A DNA stretch of 64,000 bases, taken from the NCBI RefSeq assembly GCF_025141935.1, contig NZ_CP081120.1, positions 3,065,001 to 3,129,000 of the forward strand, in the 5' to 3' direction. Positions 52,768 to 60,925 of this stretch are shown here, one piece after another. Numbering within the stretch: the stretch's first letter is position 1; the number at the start of each line of letters is the position of its first letter. The position numbers and the translations under genes are program-made. The notes below the pieces were generated by a model, which worked only from the letters and a program-made list of their open reading frames with translations, was not told where the DNA came from and made no database searches. Source of the stretch: Sulfitobacter sp. S190 (GTDB lineage: Bacteria > Pseudomonadota > Alphaproteobacteria > Rhodobacterales > Rhodobacteraceae).

Positions 52768-53553
52768 CTACGCGGTCTTTTGGTGGTTCGGGCAAAAATA
52801 CGATGTTCTGCCCCCTACTGTCTTCTTGTCTATCGTGCCGTCACAAATGGTGCAGGCGTCGCCTGCTTCGCGGTGATGGATGAGCCACTCCTGCGGCAGC
52901 TTTTCGTAACTTGCGCCCGTGTCCACAACGGCCTGTAGCGTTTCCAGAACAGCCTTGTGCAGGTTACGCACACGGTCCGGCGAAAGGTCGACCGCCCGCG
53001 CATCCGGCGCGATGCCGCTGCGGTACAGCGCCTCGTCCGCCCAGAGATTGCCCACCCCCGCCAGTTTTTTCTGGCTGAGCAGCGCAGATTTTACGGCACC
53101 CTTCGTTGCGCCGACAGACTGCGAAAACGCATTATCCCCGATTGTCAGTGCATCAGGTCCGAGACCCTTTTCAGAGACGAAGTCATCCACATCTTCGATG
53201 AGTTCAATATGCCCGAACTTCCTCGGATCGCGAAAGTGCAACACGCTACCCCCCTCGAAGTGGACCGAGAAGCGGACGTAGTCAGGCAGATCCTGCGACG
53301 CATCAAGCACACGAATGGATCCGGCCATGCCCAGATGAATATGTAGCCAAGGCCCGTCTTTTGACCCCGCAAAAATGTATTTCCCATGCCTGTGCGTGCG
53401 GGTGAATTGCGTCCCGATCAGCCGCGCGCGGTCATCTTCATCGGGCAGGTCCATGTGGCTGACCTCCCCGAGAGTGATTTCCTCGATTGTGCGGTTCAGC
53501 GCGCCCCGCTCTATCCGTTGGCGCGCCGCTTCCGCTTCGGGAAGCTCAGGCAT
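52768..53553 (-). CDS. mutM: DNA-formamidopyrimidine glycosylase family protein (MutM/Fpg)
   Basis: A 261-residue Fpg/Nei-family glycosylase/AP lyase. The N-terminal PELPEAE supplies the catalytic Pro2 and Glu3. Lys in HGKYIF, HLGMAGS, RDPRKFG and GVGNLWADE are family motifs. The zinc finger is C234-x2-C237 and C254-x2-H257, with His in place of the usual fourth Cys, and Arg249 in GGRTS. The ATG at 53553 lies 8 bases inside the end of preT and gives the exact family N-terminus. It is embedded in a pyrimidine-catabolic operon; whether it is the housekeeping Fpg or a paralogue is not decidable here. Confidence 0.92.
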   Translation of the reverse strand: MPELPEAEAARQRIERGALNRTIEEITLGEVSHMDLPDEDDRARLIGTQFTRTHRHGKYIFAGSKDGPWLHIHLGMAGSIRVLDASQDLPDYVRFSVHFEGGSVLHFRDPRKFGHIELIEDVDDFVSEKGLGPDALTIGDNAFSQSVGATKGAVKSALLSQKKLAGVGNLWADEALYRSGIAPDARAVDLSPDRVRNLHKAVLETLQAVVDTGASYEKLPQEWLIHHREAGDACTICDGTIDKKTVGGRTSYFCPNHQKTA

Positions 53554-54877
53554 TGCCGGCGACCAGCGCCGCATGAATGTCCATGGCTGCATCGCGCCCT
53601 TCGGCAACAGCCGTCACCGTCAGGTCATCTCCCCCCGATGCGCAATCACCGCCTGCCCACACACCGTCAACGCTTGTACGGCCCCGTGCATCCACCCTGA
53701 TCTTTCGGTGCTTGAGCGCGGGAAGATCATCGCCTTCCAGTGTCTGACCGATGGCCCGAAGCACCTGATCCGCTGCCAGACGCAATGTCTGGCCGGTTGG
53801 AGCCATATCTTCACCGACGTAGTCGAATTCGATCTCGCGCACTGCGCCATTGCCGTGAACGGCCTTCGGCTGTGCACGGGTTACAATCCGCACGCCCTTC
53901 GATGCCGCAAGATCTTGCTCGAACACGCTTGCGTTCATGCGGTCGCGGCCACGGCGATACACCAAGGTCACGTTCAACGCTCCCAGCAACTTGGACTGTA
54001 CCGCTGCATCAATTGCCGTCATCCCGCCGCCGATCACCACGACATCGCGGCCCACCGGCACGGATTTCAGGTCATCTGCCTGACGCAGGTCGGAAATGAA
54101 ATCCACCGCGTCGAGCACGCCGTCCTTGTCGGCACCTTCCACGCCCAAACCATTGACGCCGCCCAGCCCCATGCCAAGGAAAACGGCATCGTGATCCGCC
54201 TTCAACTGGTCCAAGGTGATATGCTCGCCCAGCGCCTTGCCTGTCTCGATGGTGATCCCGCCGATCTTGAGCAACCAGTCAACCTCGGCTTGGGCAAAAT
54301 CATGCGGTGTCTTGTATGCCGCGATGCCGTACTCGTTCAGCCCACCGGCCTTCTGGCGCGCATCATAGACAACGACCGCATGGCCGTGCATCGCCAGCCG
54401 GTGCGCACAGGAAAGACCGGCAGGTCCCGCTCCGACAACAGCAACAGTCTTGCCCGTAGGAGCCGCCCGCGTGAAGGGATGTGTGCCCTCGGCTTGCAGA
54501 TGGTCCGTGGCGTAGCGCTGCAACTGGCCGATCAAGACCGGCTTGCCCTCGGCCACCTCGCGGACACAGACTTCTTCACAAAGCTGCTCTGTTGGACAGA
54601 CCCGCGCGCACATACCGCCCAGAATGTTTTGGCTCAGGATCGTCTTCGCCGCTGCGTCCGGTGTACCGGTAGCAATTTGCCGAATGAAAAGCGGGATATC
54701 GATGTCGGTGGGGCATGCGGTTATGCATGGTGCATCGTGGCAGAAGTAGCATCTATCGGCAGCGACGACTGCTTCGTGAGCGTCGAGCGGCGGATGCAGG
54801 TCGGAGAAATGATCTGCATAGCTTTGTGCGTCCAATCGTCCTGCCTGTACGCCCGGTTCAAATACCTTCTCAGCCAT
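53546..54877 (-). CDS. preT: NAD-dependent dihydropyrimidine dehydrogenase subunit PreT
   Basis: A 443-residue flavoprotein that takes electrons from NADH and hands them to PreA. The N-terminal Fe-S part has CYFCHDAPCITACPTDIDIP and GMCARVCPTEQLCEEVC. The FAD site is VVGAGPAGLS near 147, the NAD site VIGGGMTAID near 275, and the C-terminal FAD loop WAGGDCASGGDD is followed by AVAEGRDAA. Start ATG 54877 after AGAGGATGAAG. A RutR-like operator lies about 60 bases upstream. First gene of the operon. Confidence 0.95.
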   Translation of the reverse strand: MAEKVFEPGVQAGRLDAQSYADHFSDLHPPLDAHEAVVAADRCYFCHDAPCITACPTDIDIPLFIRQIATGTPDAAAKTILSQNILGGMCARVCPTEQLCEEVCVREVAEGKPVLIGQLQRYATDHLQAEGTHPFTRAAPTGKTVAVVGAGPAGLSCAHRLAMHGHAVVVYDARQKAGGLNEYGIAAYKTPHDFAQAEVDWLLKIGGITIETGKALGEHITLDQLKADHDAVFLGMGLGGVNGLGVEGADKDGVLDAVDFISDLRQADDLKSVPVGRDVVVIGGGMTAIDAAVQSKLLGALNVTLVYRRGRDRMNASVFEQDLAASKGVRIVTRAQPKAVHGNGAVREIEFDYVGEDMAPTGQTLRLAADQVLRAIGQTLEGDDLPALKHRKIRVDARGRTSVDGVWAGGDCASGGDDLTVTAVAEGRDAAMDIHAALVAGNA

Positions 54878-54933
54878 TCTTCATCCTCTGCCTAGCAAGT
54901 CTGGGTTGAGAAACGCTGGCACAGGATAATTTT

Positions 54934-54949
54934 TTTATCAACTGGTAAA
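54934..54949 (-). promoter_or_regulatory. RutR-like operator upstream of preT
   Basis: TTTATCA-AC-TGGTAAA is a 7+2+7 inverted repeat with one mismatch. It has the same length and flanks as the palindrome at 50204-50219 and likewise resembles the RutR consensus. It is placed where it could overlap the preT promoter. Confidence 0.65.
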
Positions 54950-55005
54950 ATTTGGTGAGCCGGATTTTATCCGCTCGGACGCACAGGATTTGGGCATTTG
55001 CGGGC

Positions 55006-55650
55006 TCAGGTATCGCGGGCTGCGGCCACAAGCGCGAGGACCTTCGGGCCAAGTGCATCAACGATTAGTGCGACACCTTCTGCATTCGGGTGGATCCCGT
55101 CAGGCTGAAACCACGATCGCAATTGCGCAGGCGCATCAGTGCCCGCAACCGCAATCAGGCCCTCGAAGAAATTGCGCATCAAAAGCGTGCCGTACTGGGC
55201 TGCCAGATCGGGGTAGAGAGCATCGAAGCTAGTCTTGTAGCTTTCCCCGAAGTTTCCGGGCGCCTCCATCCCCACCAAAAGCACCTCGACATCGGCGGTC
55301 TGGGCAGCTTGCAGAATGCCGTCGACATTGGCGCGGGCTTGCTCCGGCGGCAGTCCGCGGAGCAGATCATTGCCGCCAAGCGCGACGATCATTGCGTCGA
55401 CCTGTGGCGTGAGGGTCCAACCCACACGCGCCAATCCACCCGCAGTCGTATCACCGGACACACCTGCGTTGATCAGTGTCACCTCGGCATTCCTGTCATC
55501 GAGCCAGCGCTGCAATTGCGGAACCAGACCCTGTTCAGCAGGGAGCCCGTACCCTTGGGTCAGGCTGTCGCCCAATGCGGCGATCACGATCTCCTCGGCT
55601 GTGGCGGGTGTGGCCATCAACAGCATAATCAGACCCCAAACCTTGCGCAT
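55006..55650 (-). CDS. Arylesterase / acyl-CoA thioesterase I-like GDSL hydrolase
   Basis: A 214-residue periplasmic SGNH hydrolase of the TesA type. The signal peptide is about 1-19 (ending ATA-EE). GDSL with nucleophile Ser29 is block I, the Gly block is in INAGVSGDT, GGND is block III, and DGIHPN supplies Asp and His. The ATG at 55650 with GGAGAAAG upstream gives the signal peptide; longer frames cross the divergent promoter. It is divergent from an ABC pair like ybbA-ybbP, the same neighbourhood as tesA in E. coli. Confidence 0.93.
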   Translation of the reverse strand: MRKVWGLIMLLMATPATAEEIVIAALGDSLTQGYGLPAEQGLVPQLQRWLDDRNAEVTLINAGVSGDTTAGGLARVGWTLTPQVDAMIVALGGNDLLRGLPPEQARANVDGILQAAQTADVEVLLVGMEAPGNFGESYKTSFDALYPDLAAQYGTLLMRNFFEGLIAVAGTDAPAQLRSWFQPDGIHPNAEGVALIVDALGPKVLALVAAARDT

Positions 55651-55699
55651 CCGACTTTCTCCTCCATATCCCAAGGGGCAGTGCAGATCAGAGGCCCCG

Positions 55700-56368
55700 A
55701 TGACCGAACCAATCTTTTCACTCAAAGATGCAGCGTTGCGGCTGAATGGCAATGCCGGACCGGTCGACATCCTGCACGGCATAACGCTCGACATCAATCA
55801 GGGCGAAAGCGTCGGGCTGATCGGGCCATCCGGATCGGGCAAGTCTTCGTTGTTGATGATTATGGGCGGGCTGGAGCAGGCCAGCGGTGGCAGCGTTCAT
55901 GCGATGGGCGCCGATCTGACAGCGATGGACGAAGATGCGCTCGCGCGATTTCGGCGTGACCGCATGGGTATCGTGTTTCAGAGTTTTCATCTGATCCCGA
56001 CAATGACCGCACTGGAGAACGTGGCCACCCCGCTCGAAATTGCGGGGCATACAGATGCCTTTGACCGCGCGTCCGAGGCCTTGGCCGCTGTCGGGCTGGC
56101 ATCGCGTGCGGGCCACTATCCGGCCCAGCTTTCCGGCGGCGAGCAGCAACGCGTGGCACTCGCTCGCGCCACGGCCCCACGGCCCTCAATCCTTTTGGCA
56201 GACGAGCCGACAGGCAATCTGGACAGTGCCAACGGAACCGCCATCATGGATTTGTTGTTCGACCTGCGGGATCGCCACGGCTCGACCCTTGTTCTGGTAA
56301 CACACGCGGATGACCTTGCCGCCCGGTGTGATCGCGTCATCGCCCTGCGCGACGGCCAGATCGCATGA
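55700..56368 (+). CDS. ABC transporter ATP-binding protein (YbbA/LolD-like)
   Basis: A 222-residue ATPase of the LolD/MacB group. Walker A GPSGSGKSS is at 42-50, the Q-loop is VFQSFHLIP, the signature LSGGEQQR and Walker B LLADEPTGNLD. Start ATG 55700; its stop overlaps the permease start as ATGA, so the two are coupled. Its position beside a TesA-like gene marks it as the YbbA equivalent. The transported substrate is not known. Confidence 0.93.
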   Translation: MTEPIFSLKDAALRLNGNAGPVDILHGITLDINQGESVGLIGPSGSGKSSLLMIMGGLEQASGGSVHAMGADLTAMDEDALARFRRDRMGIVFQSFHLIPTMTALENVATPLEIAGHTDAFDRASEALAAVGLASRAGHYPAQLSGGEQQRVALARATAPRPSILLADEPTGNLDSANGTAIMDLLFDLRDRHGSTLVLVTHADDLAARCDRVIALRDGQIA

Positions 56369-58881
56369 GTGTCAGACTTGCGTCTCGTCTGGCTTGGCGT
56401 GAACTACGCGGCGGTTTGCGTGGCTTTCGGCTCTTTCTGGCGTGCCTCGCTCTCGGCGTCGCGGCGATCGCCGCCGTCGGGTCGGTAAGATCGGGAATCG
56501 AGGCGGGGCTTGCCCGCGAGGGCGCGGCGTTGCTGGGTGGGGATGCGGAAATTGAATTTACCTACCGTTTCGCGACCGAACCTGAACGCGCATGGATGCG
56601 TGACAAAGCCGAGGCCGTTTCAGAGGTCGCCGAATTCCGGTCGATGGCAACGGTGGGCGAAGATCGCGCCCTGACGCAGGTCAAGGCAATCGATGCCCGG
56701 TATCCGCTGGTTGGCGACGTCGTCCTTCAACCCGACATTCCGTTGAGCGACGCGTTGTCTGTGGTCGACGGCATACCGGGCGCCGCGATGGAAACCGCAC
56801 TGATCGACCGTTTGGGCCTGACGGTTGGCGAACCCTTTTCGCTGGGAACACAGACGTATCAACTGCGCGCGGTGCTTGTGCGCGAACCCGATAGTGCCGC
56901 CGCGGGCTTTGCGCTCGGTCCGCGTACACTCGTCACCCGCGATAGTCTTGAAGTCTCCGGTCTGCTTGCCCCAGGCACCCTTTTCAACAGCAAATACCGT
57001 CTGGCCCTGCCGGATACTGCATCTTTGGACGACATGGAAGCGGAGCTCAAATCCACCTTCGAAAACAGTGGTCTGCGCTGGCGCGACGCCCGCAACGGCG
57101 CGCCGGGCGTCGCCCAATTCGTTAACAGGCTCAGCGCATTCCTGATCCTTGTCGGACTGTCGGGCCTTGCCGTTGGCGGGGTCGGCGTATCAGCCGCCGT
57201 GCGCAGCTATCTGGGCCGCAAAGTGGCCGTCATTGCGACCTTGCGCGCCCTTGGCGCCGACCGCGCGACAATTTTCCAGACATACTTTTTCCAGATCGGC
57301 GGCCTGTCTTTGCTGGGGGTTACAATCGGTGTCATTCTCGGCGCGACAGCACCGCTTTTGCTGGCCCCCCTGCTTGAATCGAGACTACCGGTTCCCGCCG
57401 CCTTCGCAGTGTTCCCCGCGCCTCTTATCGAAGCAGCTCTCTACGGGATACTGACGGCTTTCGTTTTCACGCTCTGGCCCTTGGCACGCACCGAACAGAT
57501 ACGCGCGGCAACATTGTTTCGTGACGCATGGGCCGGTGCGGCGCGGTGGCCGTCGTGGCCTTTCATTGCGGCGACTTTGGCATGTGTCGCGTTGCTCGTG
57601 ACCTTGGCCGGTTGGTTCAACGGGAGCTGGTGGATCACCCTGTGGACATTGGGCGGGATAGCGGGCGCACTCTTTCTGCTGATGCTGACTGCGGCCGCGA
57701 TAAGGTTTGGGGCACGCCGCCTTGTCCGTTTTGCGCGGGGCCGCCCGCGCCTGCGGTGGGCAATGGCCGCAATTGGCGGCAACGGGGAAGGTGCCACGGC
57801 TGTGGTCCTTTCGCTTGGTCTTGGGCTTTCTGTTTTGGCAGCGGTGGGCCAGATCGATGGTAATTTGAGACAGGCGATTTCCGGCAATCTGCCAGAGGTC
57901 GCGCCCAGCTATTTCTTTGTCGACATCCAGCAGGCGCAAATGGCCGGCTATACACAGCGGCTCGAAACAGACCCCGCAGTCAGCCGCATCGACAGCGCGC
58001 CAATGTTGCGCGGCATCATCACGCAGATCAACGGAAAGCCTGCCGCCGGGACCGCGGGCGATCACTGGGTGCTGGAAGGAGACCGCGGCGTGACCTATGC
58101 CGCAGCGCCCGGCGACAAGGCCAACATCACCCGCGGAGACTGGTGGCCCGAGGACTACGACGGCCCCCCGCTGATAAGTTTTGCCGCAGAAGAAGCCGAA
58201 GAAATGGGACTGGAACTGGGCGACACGCTCACGGTTAATATTCTGGGGCGCGACATCACCGGCACCATCGCAAATTTTCAGGAGGTCGATTTCTCTACAG
58301 CAGGCATCGGGTTTATCCTCACGATGAACCCAGCAGCACTCGCAGGGGCGCCGCACACTTTCATTTCCACCGTCTACGCCGAACCCGAGGCGGAAGCGGC
58401 GATACTGCGCGATCTTGCGTCGGCCTATCCGAATATTACCGCGATCCGCGTACGCGATGCGATTGACCGTGTGGCGGACGTGCTGGCGGGGCTCGCCGCG
58501 GCAACGTCCTACGGCGCGGCAGCGACATTGCTCACGGGCTTTCTGGTCTTGATCGGTGCAGCGGCGGCTGGTGCCGATGCCCGGACCTTCGAAGCTGCCG
58601 TTTTGAAAACACTAGGCGCATCACGGCGCACGATTGCGGCAAGTTTCATCCTGCGCGCGGCCCTCCTTGGTCTGGCCGCAGGATCGGTGGCCCTGCTGGC
58701 CGGAATACTGGGCGGTTGGGCGGTCAGCCGGTTCGTGATGGAAACGGACTATACCGTCATCTGGTCGTCGGCGGTTCTGATTATTTCCGGAGGTATCATT
58801 GCGACCGTCTTGGCCGGGCTCGGCTTTGCGCGCAGGGCGCTTGTGGCACGTCCCGCGCAGGTTTTGCGAGCGAGCGAGTAA
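56365..58881 (+). CDS. FtsX-like ABC permease (YbbP-like)
   Basis: An 838-residue membrane protein with two FtsX domains. It has an N-terminal helix (FRLFLACLALGVAAIAAVGS), a large periplasmic region (about 50-240), a helix cluster, a second soluble domain (about 500-700) and a final FtsX helix set (ALLGLAAGSVALLAGILGGW). Length and ten-helix layout fit YbbP. It forms a complex with the preceding ATPase and probably acts on periplasmic or outer-membrane lipid or protein, by analogy only. Confidence 0.92.
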   Translation: MSVRLASRLAWRELRGGLRGFRLFLACLALGVAAIAAVGSVRSGIEAGLAREGAALLGGDAEIEFTYRFATEPERAWMRDKAEAVSEVAEFRSMATVGEDRALTQVKAIDARYPLVGDVVLQPDIPLSDALSVVDGIPGAAMETALIDRLGLTVGEPFSLGTQTYQLRAVLVREPDSAAAGFALGPRTLVTRDSLEVSGLLAPGTLFNSKYRLALPDTASLDDMEAELKSTFENSGLRWRDARNGAPGVAQFVNRLSAFLILVGLSGLAVGGVGVSAAVRSYLGRKVAVIATLRALGADRATIFQTYFFQIGGLSLLGVTIGVILGATAPLLLAPLLESRLPVPAAFAVFPAPLIEAALYGILTAFVFTLWPLARTEQIRAATLFRDAWAGAARWPSWPFIAATLACVALLVTLAGWFNGSWWITLWTLGGIAGALFLLMLTAAAIRFGARRLVRFARGRPRLRWAMAAIGGNGEGATAVVLSLGLGLSVLAAVGQIDGNLRQAISGNLPEVAPSYFFVDIQQAQMAGYTQRLETDPAVSRIDSAPMLRGIITQINGKPAAGTAGDHWVLEGDRGVTYAAAPGDKANITRGDWWPEDYDGPPLISFAAEEAEEMGLELGDTLTVNILGRDITGTIANFQEVDFSTAGIGFILTMNPAALAGAPHTFISTVYAEPEAEAAILRDLASAYPNITAIRVRDAIDRVADVLAGLAAATSYGAAATLLTGFLVLIGAAAAGADARTFEAAVLKTLGASRRTIAASFILRAALLGLAAGSVALLAGILGGWAVSRFVMETDYTVIWSSAVLIISGGIIATVLAGLGFARRALVARPAQVLRASE

Positions 58882-58939
58882 GCCGCGCCCCTTGCCCTGC
58901 GAGCCGCGCCCGTTACAACAGACCTGCAAGGAGCCCTCA

Positions 58940-59836
58940 ATGACCAACAGCCTGCCCGCCCCACTCGCACCTGCCCTTAGTCCAGCGCAGCGGCGCCAGA
59001 TCATCAATGTGGTCCGCCGTGCCGCGCGCGCTGAAATCCTGCCGCGCTTTCGCAAACTCGCGGCTGGCGACATCCGTACAAAGGCGGATGACGCGGATCT
59101 CGTGACAGATGCGGACATAGCGGCAGAGGCAATGATCGCGCGCGCTTTGCAGATTGCGTTCCCGCACGCGCTGGTCATCGGGGAAGAGGCCGCAACAGAC
59201 AAACCTGAAATTCTGGATCAGATCGGCCAGGCCCAGCTTGCCTTCCATATCGATCCTGTCGACGGCACCTGGAACTTTGCCAAGGGCTTGCACACTTTTG
59301 GCGTGATCATCGCAGCCACGCGATATGGCCAACCGGTTTTCGGTCTGATCTACGATCCTGTCTCTGATGATTGGGCAATTGCATCCGAGGAAACGGAGGC
59401 CCAGTTACAACGCCCGATCGGCCCCGCCGAAACGCTTAAGGTATCGATGGGCAAACCGCTCGAAGACTTGACGGGGTTGCTGCCACTTTGGTTGTTCCCC
59501 AAGGACAAGCAGGCACAGATCGCTGCGACACTGCCGGGATTTGCCAGCGTCACGTCGCTGCGGTGTTCGGCGCATGAATACCGCATGGTCGCGCAGGGGC
59601 ATGTCGATTTCACCCTGTCCGCCAGCCTGAATTCCTGGGATCACGCCGCAGGTGCGCTGATCTGCGCACAGGCCGGCGCCCATGTCGAAATGCTCGACGG
59701 GGGTGACTACAGCGCCGCGCGCCAGCACGGGTATCTGCTTGTCGCACCGGACAAAATCACCTGGAACAAATTGCGCAAGACTTTCGCGTTCCTGCTTGCC
59801 GAAACCGACGGCGGCGCAGATATGGCGTCGTCCTAG
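58940..59836 (+). CDS. Inositol monophosphatase family protein
   Basis: A 298-residue Mg-dependent phosphatase of the IMPase/FIG fold. Motifs: GEE (81-83), IDPVDGTWNF (104-113, metal-binding Asp105 and Asp108) and WDHAAGALI toward the end. Members remove phosphate from inositol phosphate, histidinol phosphate or PAP; the substrate is unresolved. Start ATG 58940 with CAAGGAG at good spacing. It is 58 bases after the permease and overlaps the convergent GcvH-like gene by four bases. Confidence 0.9.
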   Translation: MTNSLPAPLAPALSPAQRRQIINVVRRAARAEILPRFRKLAAGDIRTKADDADLVTDADIAAEAMIARALQIAFPHALVIGEEAATDKPEILDQIGQAQLAFHIDPVDGTWNFAKGLHTFGVIIAATRYGQPVFGLIYDPVSDDWAIASEETEAQLQRPIGPAETLKVSMGKPLEDLTGLLPLWLFPKDKQAQIAATLPGFASVTSLRCSAHEYRMVAQGHVDFTLSASLNSWDHAAGALICAQAGAHVEMLDGGDYSAARQHGYLLVAPDKITWNKLRKTFAFLLAETDGGADMASS

Positions 59837-60198
59837 CGGGCGAACTTCTGGTAGGCACCTTCGTCCATCAGATCGTCGAGCGCGGAGATGTCCTCAAGCG
59901 CCATGCGGAACAGCCATCCTTCGCCCTGCGGATCGTCACTCAATACGTCGAGATCGTCCAGCAATCGGGTGTTCACCTCGACGACTTCGCCATCCAGAGG
60001 GGCAAGAATATCGACCGTATCGTCGCTGCCTTCGATCACCACAACCGGATCGTCGGCGGACAGGGTGTCACCTTCTTCGGGCAACTCGATGAACGTCGCT
60101 TCGCCCAATTCGGCCATCGCATGCGATGACAGGCCAACCGTGACTTCGTCGCCGTCCTCTTCCTGACGCAACCAGATGTGTTCTTCGGTGAATTTCAT
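59833..60198 (-). CDS. GcvH-like protein lacking the lipoyl lysine
   Basis: A 121-residue protein clearly homologous along its length to GcvH (MKFTEEHIWLRQE start, EATFIELPEEGD, ILAPLDGEV, GEGWLF). The lipoylation motif is gone: aligned with IESVKAASDI of the true GcvH at 4205-4564, this one reads IEGSDDTVDI. The modified Lys57 corresponds to Asp59 here, and no lysine lies nearby. It cannot be an ordinary lipoyl carrier. The ATG 60198 gives the family start. It stands alone, away from gcvTP, and is strongly acidic. Family is sure, function is not. Confidence 0.93.
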   Translation of the reverse strand: MKFTEEHIWLRQEEDGDEVTVGLSSHAMAELGEATFIELPEEGDTLSADDPVVVIEGSDDTVDILAPLDGEVVEVNTRLLDDLDVLSDDPQGEGWLFRMALEDISALDDLMDEGAYQKFAR

Positions 60199-60326
60199 GT
60201 GCACCCCCGTCCGTTTCTTTCGTACTGACAAACTGCAGCGCCGTTGACAACAGGTTGCCGCGGACTTGTCCCCGCGTGAGCAGAATGATTATCTCCGGCC
60301 AATGGTTCCAAGGGCAAAGGACGGCC

Positions 60327-60881
60327 ATGCATCCCTATTTTTTCGGCTATGGCAGCTTGGTCAACCGCGCGACGCAGCAGTATCCCGATGCGCAGACCGC
60401 GCAGCTTCATGGTTGGCGGCGCGAATGGGTCCGCACGGATTTGCGCGATGTCGTCTTTCTCAGCGTCAAACCAGCGCCGGGCTGCGTGATTGACGGATTG
60501 ATCGCGGCGGTCCCGGGCGCGGATTGGCACGCGCTCGATGCGCGCGAAACGGGATACGGTCGTGTCCAGAGCGGCAGCGCCGTCGCCCATGCCATCACAC
60601 CCGCACCTCAGATCGCGCATTATTGCATCCCCGCGCAGAGCCAAAGACGCGGTGGTGACCACAAGATTTTGCTGAGCTATCTGGATGTGGTCGTACAGGG
60701 GTTCTTGCGCGAATTCGGGTCTCAGGGTGTCGCTCAATTCTTTGCAACGACTGACGGTTGGGACACGCCGGTGCTGAATGATCGTGCCAATCCGATCTAC
60801 CCGCGCGCACAGATGCTCAGCGCTGATGAAATGCGTTTGGTGGACACGCATCTGGCCGCCATTGGCAAGCAGCCGGACTGA
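60327..60881 (+). CDS. Gamma-glutamylcyclotransferase-like protein
   Basis: A 184-residue GGCT-fold protein. The substrate-binding YGSLVN motif (8-13) and Glu74 in ARETGYGRV, the position of the catalytic acid in relatives, are both present. Such proteins cyclise gamma-glutamyl amines or act in glutathione turnover (ChaC-like). Start ATG 60327, with an AAGGGCAAAGG stretch upstream. It is monocistronic and ends at a terminator shared with gltX. Confidence 0.85.
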   Translation: MHPYFFGYGSLVNRATQQYPDAQTAQLHGWRREWVRTDLRDVVFLSVKPAPGCVIDGLIAAVPGADWHALDARETGYGRVQSGSAVAHAITPAPQIAHYCIPAQSQRRGGDHKILLSYLDVVVQGFLREFGSQGVAQFFATTDGWDTPVLNDRANPIYPRAQMLSADEMRLVDTHLAAIGKQPD

Positions 60882-60882
60882 A

Positions 60883-60911
60883 AATGCGCGGCACTAAAGA
60901 TGCCGCGCATT
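60883..60911. terminator. Bidirectional terminator between the GGCT gene and gltX
   Basis: AATGCGCGGCA (60883-60893) and TGCCGCGCATT (60901-60911) form a perfect 11-bp stem with a 7-base loop between two convergent stop codons. Confidence 0.9.
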
Positions 60912-60925
60912 CAACTATCTCCGGA

